NCBI GenBank assembly: GCA_003222935.1
Contig: QHXL01000334.1
Coordinates: forward strand, 1-6,496
Direction of reading: 5' to 3'
Source: Acidobacteriota bacterium
GTDB taxonomy: Bacteria > Acidobacteriota > Blastocatellia > Pyrinomonadales > Pyrinomonadaceae
Length of the DNA: 6,496 nt
Shown: positions 1-5,953 of the stretch, piece after piece
How positions within the stretch are numbered: position 1 is the first letter of the stretch
Layout of the letters: each line of letters starts with the position of its first letter
Notes under the pieces: model-generated
What the model saw: the letters and a program-made list of their open reading frames with translations, nothing else
Told to the model about the DNA's origin: nothing
The model's database searches: none
Translations under genes and position numbers: made by a program

Positions 1-10
1 GCAAGCAGCA

Positions 11-892
11 TCAAGCACTAAACTGGCCCGTTTCCGTGTGTTTAGCCACTTTTGAGCCAAAGTATTCCACCATTCCATCGCGCAGAGATGGCATAGGACC
101 CAATCCCACCAAACCCGAAACGAGACACTTCAATTTTGAGTTTCGAGGACGAGGGGCCGGACGGTTGAGCGAATCAAACGAGACTGATTCGAGCAGGTCC
201 TGCTCGCAACCTGCGAGTTGTAGCGCGGCACGTGAAAACGATTCAAAGGTAGCGCCTTCACCAGAATTCACGACGTGATAGATTCCGGGCAGGTCAAGCT
301 CAGCCAATTCACGTAGTCTAACTGCCAGGTGTTTGCCCGATGTCGGAGTTCCCCACGCATCGCCAATGACCTTAAGTCTTTCTCCGCGTCGAATTCTATC
401 AACCACAGTACTAAGAAAGTTGGTACCTCCGGCGCCAAAGATATAACCACTTCTCACTACGATGGTTCGGGCGTGTTCCTGTTGTGCTTTGCGTTCCCCT
501 GCCAGCTTGGAATGTGCGTAAACACTTATCGGGTTTGGATTGTCACGTTGCGTGTAGAAATCATCCTTCGTGCCGTCAAACACATAGTCGGTCGATATCG
601 TGACGAAAACCGATCCGACTTTGCGACATGCTCGAGCGAGATTTTCCGGTCCGTTGGCATTCACGGCAAAGGCTCGCACTTCATCACTTTCACAACCATC
701 GACATCGGTCCACGCTGCGCAATTGATTACCACGTCAGGCTCGGCAGCGGCGACCAATTCTTCCACGCGAACGGCACTCGAGATGTCGAGTGACGAATGA
801 TCGTAAGAAAAAACCTGGTCTCCCTTTTGGGCGCAGTGTTCAGTTAGTGCACGCCCAACCATACCACCTGCACCTGCTATCAGAATTTTCAA
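11..892 (-). CDS. rmlD: dTDP-4-dehydrorhamnose reductase (RmlD)
   Basis: Cytoplasmic NAD(P)H-dependent reductase for the last step of dTDP-L-rhamnose synthesis, reducing dTDP-4-dehydro-L-rhamnose. The 293-residue product has the usual family length. Visible motifs: Rossmann glycine motif GAGGMVG (7-13), INCAAWTDVDGCE (56-68), VNANGPENLA (77-86), STDYVFDG (100-107), catalytic YAHSK (Tyr125, Lys129), and a C-terminal substrate-side RPRNSKL (248-254). The start is TTG. The next in-frame ATG is residue 11, inside the glycine motif, so a later start would destroy the cofactor site. A GAGGTG ribosome binding sequence lies 8 bases before the TTG, inside the end of rmlB. The start overlaps the rmlB stop as TTGA, which suggests translational coupling. 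The stop lies 10 bases from the window edge. Function is secure from motifs and from the rmlB neighbour; the TTG start is very likely. Confidence 0.94.
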   Translation of the reverse strand: MKILIAGAGGMVGRALTEHCAQKGDQVFSYDHSSLDISSAVRVEELVAAAEPDVVINCAAWTDVDGCESDEVRAFAVNANGPENLARACRKVGSVFVTISTDYVFDGTKDDFYTQRDNPNPISVYAHSKLAGERKAQQEHARTIVVRSGYIFGAGGTNFLSTVVDRIRRGERLKVIGDAWGTPTSGKHLAVRLRELAELDLPGIYHVVNSGEGATFESFSRAALQLAGCEQDLLESVSFDSLNRPAPRPRNSKLKCLVSGLVGLGPMPSLRDGMVEYFGSKVAKHTETGQFSA

Positions 893-1914
893 GTCGTACG
901 CACCTCAACGCCATATTGGTTTTTATAGTAGTCCTGATAAGCGCCGCTTCGCGTTCGTTCGATCCACGTAGGGTTCTGCTGATACCAGTCAATCGTCTTC
1001 GCAAGTCCTGACTCCCACGATTCAAGTGGCCGCCAATCGAGTTCCGTTTCAGCCAACGACGGATCAATCGCGTAGCGACGGTCGTGACCCGGACGATCTT
1101 TGACGAAGTTAAGCAGGGTTCTGGGTTTTCCCAAAGTGTCCAACAAAGAGTGGACAACCTCGAGGTTCTTTCGCTCATTTCGCGCGCCAAGATTATAAAC
1201 AGATCCCGACTTCCCTTTTTCGAGCGCTGCCAAAATTCCCCGGCAATGGTCATCGACATAAATCCAATCGCGAACATTTAAGCCATCGCCATAGATCGGG
1301 ATAGTGTCGTTGTGCATTGCATTCGAAATCGTCAGGGGTAAGAACTTTTCAGGGAATTGCCTCGGACCGTAATTGTTCCCACAACGCGTAATAACAGTGT
1401 CAACTCCAAAGGTGTGATGAGCAGCGCGCACAAAATGTTCGGCCGCTGCTTTGGATGCCGCGTACGGACTGTTAGGAGCAAACGGCGAATCTTCTGTGAA
1501 GTAACTTAGATCGTCTTCAGGCAAACTTCCCATCACCTCGTCCGTCGACACCTGAACAAAACGTCGGACATTACGTTCACGTGCTGCGTCGAGAAGAACC
1601 TGAGTACCGATGATGTTAGTACGCAGGAACTCGCCGGCCGAGGCAATGCTTCGATCGACGTGACTCTCCGCTGCGAAATTGATTATGGCGTCACAATCCT
1701 GGGGAAGGTTTGCCAACACGTCCTCTCTGACAACGATATCTCCGCGCACAAAATGGTGACGTTTGCTTTCAAGGTCAGCTAGGTTATCGAGGTTACCCGC
1801 ATAAGTGAGCGCATCAAAATTGATAAGCTCGACGTCTGGTCGCTCGTTTAGTAGAAGTCGGACGAAAGCTGAGCCAATAAAACCAGCGCCGCCCGTTATG
1901 AAGAGTTTGGTCAT
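889..1914 (-). CDS. rmlB: dTDP-glucose 4,6-dehydratase (RmlB)
   Basis: NAD-dependent extended short-chain dehydrogenase that converts dTDP-D-glucose to dTDP-4-dehydro-6-deoxy-D-glucose, the second step of dTDP-L-rhamnose synthesis in the cytoplasm. The 341 residues match the family length. Visible motifs: GGAGFIG cofactor loop (8-14), DALTYAGNLDNL (34-45), FAAESHVDRSI (80-90), catalytic STDEVMG (123-129, Asp125 and Glu126), YAASK (Tyr151, Lys155), CGNNYGPRQFPEKFLPL (178-194), GDGLNVRDWIYVDDH (209-223) and RPGHDRRYAID (274-284). The motif usually reads STDEVYG; Met128 replaces the tyrosine here. The ATG start has GGAAGG 5 bases upstream. It is the first gene of the minus-strand operon and overlaps rmlD by 4 bases. 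RmlB paralogues also feed other deoxysugar routes, but the adjoining rmlD points to rhamnose. Confidence 0.97.
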   Translation of the reverse strand: MTKLFITGGAGFIGSAFVRLLLNERPDVELINFDALTYAGNLDNLADLESKRHHFVRGDIVVREDVLANLPQDCDAIINFAAESHVDRSIASAGEFLRTNIIGTQVLLDAARERNVRRFVQVSTDEVMGSLPEDDLSYFTEDSPFAPNSPYAASKAAAEHFVRAAHHTFGVDTVITRCGNNYGPRQFPEKFLPLTISNAMHNDTIPIYGDGLNVRDWIYVDDHCRGILAALEKGKSGSVYNLGARNERKNLEVVHSLLDTLGKPRTLLNFVKDRPGHDRRYAIDPSLAETELDWRPLESWESGLAKTIDWYQQNPTWIERTRSGAYQDYYKNQYGVEVRTT

Positions 1915-1961
1915 TTACACCTTCCAGTCTGATACAGCTCAAGAATCATGTTGCTTGTTGG

Positions 1962-1991
1962 ATTGTCGTGAGTCTTATTTTGCAACGTCAA
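1962..1991 (-). promoter_or_regulatory. candidate promoter for rmlBD
   Basis: On the minus strand, TTGACG (1986-1991, five of six bases matching the sigma-70 -35 consensus) is followed after 18 bases by GACAAT (1962-1967, four of six matching -10). This predicts a leader of about 40 bases before the rmlB ATG at 1914. Position and spacing are sensible, but the -10 match is modest and no experiment supports it. Confidence 0.35.
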
Positions 1992-2239
1992 GAAGCGAGA
2001 TACCTTAATTAGACGCGTTGCTTTGATTCGGGAATCGCAAGGTCTCCCGGACACTTTGGAATCTGATCATTAAGCCAAACAGTAATGAGTTGAGGGCCTA
2101 CAGCGAACGATAATAGTGTGTGCATTTGCCAATACGTCTGTGCGCTCATTGTTTGAAACTGCAGGACAATAGGGATGGCGCCAACTTCATGTCAAATCCC
2201 GCTCCGCTGGCTGTAACAAAAATGACAAAAATTTGCAAT

Positions 2240-2268
2240 TTGACGTCTCAACCGAAATGGATTATTAC
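2240..2268 (+). promoter_or_regulatory. candidate distal promoter with A-rich upstream element
   Basis: TTGACG (2240-2245, five of six) and TATTAC (2263-2268, four of six) are 17 bases apart, the optimal sigma-70 spacing. Immediately upstream, 2215-2234 is A-rich with two ACAAAAAT copies, where an UP element would lie. Transcription would begin near 2275, about 317 bases before the HYR-protein ATG. The site would therefore give either a long leader or an independent small RNA. This is a pattern match only. Confidence 0.3.
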
Positions 2269-2471
2269 ATCCCCCGCTTTTTCGAGATTAAGATTTTACG
2301 GGCTTTGTTCAGAAGCGTTGCCTCGCTCAATTGCAGGGTTGGGTGAACCTAACCATCCTCCCTCCAAGTTTGTCGATTTTCCCAGGACGTCCAGAAACCC
2401 TGGTACCGCGTCTCATGCATCTCTGTAACCTTCTACGTTAAGTCCAGCAGTTACGTTTTCAAGCTCACCGG

Positions 2472-2499
2472 TTAACGGGAGCTTACAAGTCATTACAAT
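2472..2499 (+). promoter_or_regulatory. candidate proximal promoter for the HYR-protein gene
   Basis: TTAACG (2472-2477, four of six) and TACAAT (2494-2499, five of six) are separated by 16 bases, about 93 bases upstream of the ATG at 2592. The -35 lies in the loop of an AAGCTC/GAGCTT inverted repeat (2461-2466 and 2479-2484). The -10 overlaps the left arm of an ACAAT/ATTGT inverted repeat (2495-2499 and 2506-2510). Regulator binding at these dyads is an inference. Confidence 0.3.
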
Positions 2500-2591
2500 T
2501 TACGCATTGTTTTACTCGACACATCACGAGTCCCTGTCCTCGCCAATGTAGTAATCCAGCGAGCGAACCACGCATTGAGGAGAATTTCCAA

Positions 2592-5500
2592 ATGAAAAGT
2601 CATTCTGCGTCCTGCCCCCGTTCACATCGCCTTCGTTTTAACCTGATAATTCGCGTTGGAATATTTGTGGCCGCCATTGCGCTTATTGCGATACCGTTTT
2701 TTTCAGTATCCTCCGCTTCAATCACCAGCAAGGTGGCGAACAGGGATTCTTCCATCGTTTCGCAGAATAGCGCACCAACTGCCGCGGCCGTGAAATTGAC
2801 CGCGCCTGTTTCACCTCCGCGGAAGGACTCTTTCAACCCTTTCCTTTTGCCGGTTCCTCCAGTAGGTGAAACTATTGAAACCTTTGATTCTGATTGTACG
2901 ACGCCAAAGGCAAGCTTCGAAGTCGGACAAACTGTATGCGTTAAGGTTTCGGGAATTCCAGTCGGCTCATTTTTCGCTCGGCGTGTGCTTTTGGGGAACG
3001 CCAACTCTACTATCATTCAGAGCTTCGATGTTACCTCAGATCCTCAGACTTTTTCGTTTGTGGTTACTGCCACTTCGGTGATTGGCGGAGACACCTTCGA
3101 TAATCGCGGAACCTGGCACGCAGTGGTTCTAAATCCGTTCTTCTATTATCCGGAAAGCACGAACACCTTTACCGTTGCGGATCCGGCAAATTTCACGGCT
3201 GATTCAGCTGTTGCTACAACCCTCAGTCCGGGTGGAGTGCAAGCCGGTACGGCTATAACATTCGAACTCGAGGTCAAAAACTATGGGCCAGACTCCGCGG
3301 CCGCAGTAGCGCTGACGGACGCCATTCCGGCCAACACAACCTTTGTTGATTTCCAACAGGTTTCCGGTCCGACGTTTAACTGCACCAATCCATCACCCGG
3401 AGCGTCCAGCGGAACGACGACTTGCACGATCACGAGTTTGGTCTGGCCCGGCCCTCCAGCGCACTTCATCGCCACCTATCAAGTAAACGCCGGGACGCCA
3501 GCAAGTACAGAAATTCTTAATACGGCGGACCTCGCGAGCACCACAAACGATCAAAATACCGTTAACAATTCGACGTCCGACAAGGCAATAGTTATTGAGA
3601 CACCTGCGGGACAAAGCTGCTCCTTTAGTTGTCCGGAAAACATTGTGGCCACGGCAACGAGTCCGAGTGGCGCCATTGTGACGTTCGCTTCTGCCATTAA
3701 TATCGAGGGAGACTGCGGCGCCATCTCAGCCACGCCAAGTTCAGGCTCGCAATTCCCGGTGGGTGTCACAACCGTAAATGTCGGTTCCGGATCCGGTCCA
3801 AGTTGTAGCTTCACGGTGACGGTTGTTAATACACCAGCTCCGATGATTTCCTGCCCAACGGATAAGAGCGCAACAGATAACGACGATAATGGCTTCGAAA
3901 CCGTTGTTGTCGGCGCTCCGACAACCAGCCCATCAACCGGCCTTACTGTGGTCGGTCGTCGAAGTGACGATATTCCGGCCACGTTTGACGATGACGGAAA
4001 CGTAGTCACACCAGAGGTAATCGTCCCGCTGACAGACCCCTACCCAATTGGAGTTACGGGTATCACCTGGACGGCTACCGATGAATCCGGTCGCAGCGCA
4101 ACGTGCTCGCAAAGGATCATAATTGCCGGCGTGGACAATAGACCACCCGTCACGATCAGTTGCCCAGCGAATGTAAATGTCACCGCTCCATCGGGTTCCT
4201 GCCAGGCAACCATTCCGGCGTCAACGATAGGCACGCCAACCACGGTGCCTTCTGACAGCAACGTCGCGGTTGTCGGCGTGCGGAGTGACGGTCAAGATCT
4301 GACCGACCCGTTCCCGGCCGGCGCCACCCTCATTACCTGGACCGCAACTGACAATGCAAATGGCAGTGCTGCATCGTGTACGCAAAACGTTACCGTTATT
4401 GCGGGCACGGGCAGTGACACCACACCGCCAGTACTCACGGTGCCAGCGAATGTCACTGCGACTACGTCGTCGTGTACAACAATCCTCGACGATGAGTTGG
4501 GAACACCGGAGGCGTCGGACAATGGCGCGTGTGGTGGTTCCGTGACCGTCACTCGCACAGGTGTTCCAGCAGGCTTTGCGTTCCCAACTGGAACGACCCT
4601 GATCACTTACACAGCAACTGATGCCGCGGGCAATACAGTGTCGGGCATTCAAACTGTGACCGTGACTGAAAGCCCAGGGATAAATCCAACAATCACGGCA
4701 CCCGGCGACGTCTCGGTCAATACAGGTCCGGGTGCGACATCGTGCGGTACCGTGGTCAGCGATGCGACCCTCGGTTCGGCGACCGCTAATGATAATTGTG
4801 CTGGTGTGACGGTCACGCGCACAGGAGTTCCAGCCGGCAATATGTTCCCGGTGGGAGCCACTACTGTGACCTACACAGCAACAGATAAATCGGGGAATAT
4901 TGCTACCGACACTCAAGTTGTAACGGTGACGGATAACACAGTTCCCATTATCACTGCGCCAGCAGCGGTTACGCTTTACACAGGTGCCGGTGCAACTTCC
5001 TGCGGTGTCACCGTAAGCAATCTTGACGGGACGTTAGGAGTTGCGACGGCTAATGATAATTGTCCGGGAGTTACAGTAGCCAGGAATGGTGTTCCAGCAG
5101 GAAATACTTTCCCGCTTGGTACAACCACCCTGACTTACCTGGCAACCGACGCATACGGCAATACAGCTTCGGCAACCCAGGTTGTGACAGTGGTCGATAA
5201 CACTCCGCCGGTGGTGACGCCACCTGCGAATATCACCGTGAACCTGCCGCTGAATTCTACGGCCACAAGCATGGTCGTGAATTATCCGAATCCGGCGACA
5301 GCGACTGATAACTGCGGCGGTACGATTAACATCACGTACAGTCCGGCGTCAGGTTCGACGTTCTCTGTGGGAACAACCACTGTTACGGTCACGGCCACCG
5401 ATGTTGCTGGCAACGTAGGAACGGCTACCTTCACGGTCACGGTCCTCTACAACTTCACAGGCTTCTTCTCGCCGGTGGATAACCTACCGACACTGAATGT

Positions 5501-5795
5501 CGTTAACGCGGGTAGGGCGATTCCAGTGAAGTTCAGTCTGAGTGGAAATAAAGGTCTGAATATCTTTGCGGCTAGCTCACCTTACACAGTTTCAATCAAC
5601 TGTGACGGAAGCGCGCCGCAGAACGACGTTGCGGAGACAACTACTGCGGGAAGCAGTTCGCTCTCTTACGACGCCGCTTCCGACCGTTACATCTACACTT
5701 GGAAGACGGAGAACTCGTGGGCCAACACCTGTCGTCAATTGGTGGTCAAACTCAATGATGGCAGCGAACATCGCTCGAACTTTAAATTCAGATAA
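2592..5795 (+). CDS. exported multidomain protein: DUF11-like, seven HYR modules, PxKF-type C-terminus
   Basis: A 1067-residue protein, probably exported and acting at the surface or outside the cell; exact role unknown. The ATG has AGGAGA 8 bases upstream (2578-2583). Domain order: Arg-rich n-region and hydrophobic segment (about 22-38) with likely cleavage after SSA (42); Pro-rich linker (61-92); beta domain with C102 and C116 (about 96-198); DUF11-like domain (about 203-334, with VKNYGPDSA and NTADLASTTND); seven HYR-type beta-sandwich modules (about 341-952), most containing an FPxGTTxxTYTATDxxGN-like core; and a C-terminal domain (about 952-1067) with IPVKF at 977-981, resembling the PxKF domain as I recall it. 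HYR and DUF11 domains are typical of extracellular binding or structural proteins. No LPXTG, PEP-CTERM or enzyme motif is visible. The C-terminus ends in a beta-rich SNFKFR, so a sorting role is possible but unproven. An intrinsic terminator follows 8 bases after the stop. Adhesion or matrix function is inference. Confidence 0.95.
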   Translation: MKSHSASCPRSHRLRFNLIIRVGIFVAAIALIAIPFFSVSSASITSKVANRDSSIVSQNSAPTAAAVKLTAPVSPPRKDSFNPFLLPVPPVGETIETFDSDCTTPKASFEVGQTVCVKVSGIPVGSFFARRVLLGNANSTIIQSFDVTSDPQTFSFVVTATSVIGGDTFDNRGTWHAVVLNPFFYYPESTNTFTVADPANFTADSAVATTLSPGGVQAGTAITFELEVKNYGPDSAAAVALTDAIPANTTFVDFQQVSGPTFNCTNPSPGASSGTTTCTITSLVWPGPPAHFIATYQVNAGTPASTEILNTADLASTTNDQNTVNNSTSDKAIVIETPAGQSCSFSCPENIVATATSPSGAIVTFASAINIEGDCGAISATPSSGSQFPVGVTTVNVGSGSGPSCSFTVTVVNTPAPMISCPTDKSATDNDDNGFETVVVGAPTTSPSTGLTVVGRRSDDIPATFDDDGNVVTPEVIVPLTDPYPIGVTGITWTATDESGRSATCSQRIIIAGVDNRPPVTISCPANVNVTAPSGSCQATIPASTIGTPTTVPSDSNVAVVGVRSDGQDLTDPFPAGATLITWTATDNANGSAASCTQNVTVIAGTGSDTTPPVLTVPANVTATTSSCTTILDDELGTPEASDNGACGGSVTVTRTGVPAGFAFPTGTTLITYTATDAAGNTVSGIQTVTVTESPGINPTITAPGDVSVNTGPGATSCGTVVSDATLGSATANDNCAGVTVTRTGVPAGNMFPVGATTVTYTATDKSGNIATDTQVVTVTDNTVPIITAPAAVTLYTGAGATSCGVTVSNLDGTLGVATANDNCPGVTVARNGVPAGNTFPLGTTTLTYLATDAYGNTASATQVVTVVDNTPPVVTPPANITVNLPLNSTATSMVVNYPNPATATDNCGGTINITYSPASGSTFSVGTTTVTVTATDVAGNVGTATFTVTVLYNFTGFFSPVDNLPTLNVVNAGRAIPVKFSLSGNKGLNIFAASSPYTVSINCDGSAPQNDVAETTTAGSSSLSYDAASDRYIYTWKTENSWANTCRQLVVKLNDGSEHRSNFKFR
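3612..5447 (+). repeat. tandem array of seven HYR modules within the gene
   Basis: The in-frame protein repeat covers residues about 341-952. The aligned core dipeptide (FP, YP or FS) falls at residues 388, 484, 574, 664, 752, 840 and 924, giving spacings of 96, 90, 90, 88, 88 and 84 residues. Modules 5 (701-785) and 6 (787-873) are the closest pair, roughly two thirds identical by eye, and share an exact 15-base stretch at 4785-4799 and 5049-5063. Module 2 carries acidic insertions. The pattern fits growth of the array by tandem duplication followed by divergence. Confidence 0.85.
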
Positions 5796-5803
5796 ATCGA
5801 AAA

Positions 5804-5843
5804 CTGTGGGAGTGTCCAAGCAGGCGCTCCCACAGATCTTTTT
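5804..5843 (+). terminator. Rho-independent terminator after the HYR-protein gene
   Basis: A perfect 9-base inverted repeat, CTGTGGGAG (5804-5812) and CTCCCACAG (5827-5835), extends inward by four more pairs including two G-U wobbles, leaving a 6-base loop (5817-5822). Three bases after the stem comes a run of five T (5839-5843). It starts 8 bases after the stop codon, the expected position, and separates this gene from the beta-helix gene. Confidence 0.87.
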
Positions 5844-5890
5844 CCTAAACAGGATGTCCAAGTTAAGAACAAGGACACGGAATCTACACC

Positions 5891-5906
5891 TGAGGCGTTT
5901 GCCTCA
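5891..5906 (+). promoter_or_regulatory. small hairpin upstream of the beta-helix gene
   Basis: TGAGGC (5891-5896) and GCCTCA (5901-5906) form a perfect 6-base stem around a GTTT loop, 47 bases before the ATG at 5954. There is no T tract, so it is not an obvious terminator. It could be a leader hairpin or a protein-binding dyad. I see no convincing -35/-10 pair in 5844-5953. Confidence 0.35.
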
Positions 5907-5953
5907 CAACACACTCGAGGATTGCTATCACGCATAACTCAAAGGAGAAAAAT

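Larger units (their letters stand above)
1915..2591. other. 677-base divergent intergenic region, no convincing gene
   Basis: This stretch separates the minus-strand rml operon from the plus-strand HYR-protein gene and looks more AT-rich than the flanking genes. The only sizeable open frame (102 codons, plus strand, 2120-2428) starts with GTG, has no ribosome binding sequence, and its product has no recognisable domain, so I do not call it. The region holds candidate promoters on both strands, an A-rich tract repeating ACAAAAAT twice with a 9-base period (2216-2232), and several short inverted repeats (2025-2036, 2337-2354, 2461-2484, 2495-2510). It is long for a simple divergent promoter region, so a small RNA, a long leader or a decayed gene are possible. 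Confidence 0.6.

Noticed and set aside
329..793. 154-codon plus-strand open frame opposite rmlD
   Set aside because: It lies wholly antisense to a well-supported rmlD and its product shows no family features.
840..1277. 145-codon minus-strand open frame within rmlB
   Set aside because: Alternative frame of rmlB on the same strand; the RmlB frame carries all the family motifs.
2120..2428. 102-codon open frame in the intergenic region
   Set aside because: GTG start, no ribosome binding sequence, no recognisable domain, and it overlaps candidate promoter and hairpin elements. The internal ATG starts also lack a well-spaced ribosome binding sequence.
4221..4916. 231-codon minus-strand open frame inside the HYR gene
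   Set aside because: It is a shadow of the repetitive coding sequence. The translation is rich in Arg, Cys and His with no domain, while the plus-strand frame is clearly coding.
3612..5447. Repeated segments considered as a CRISPR-like or DNA-level repeat array
   Set aside because: The period is about 84-96 codons, the repeats stay in frame and are conserved as protein, so they are domain repeats of a gene.
5813..5862. Direct repeat TGTCCAAG at 5813-5820 and 5855-5862
   Set aside because: Only 8 bases, one copy inside the terminator loop region. Probably chance, and not flanked by anything like a mobile element.
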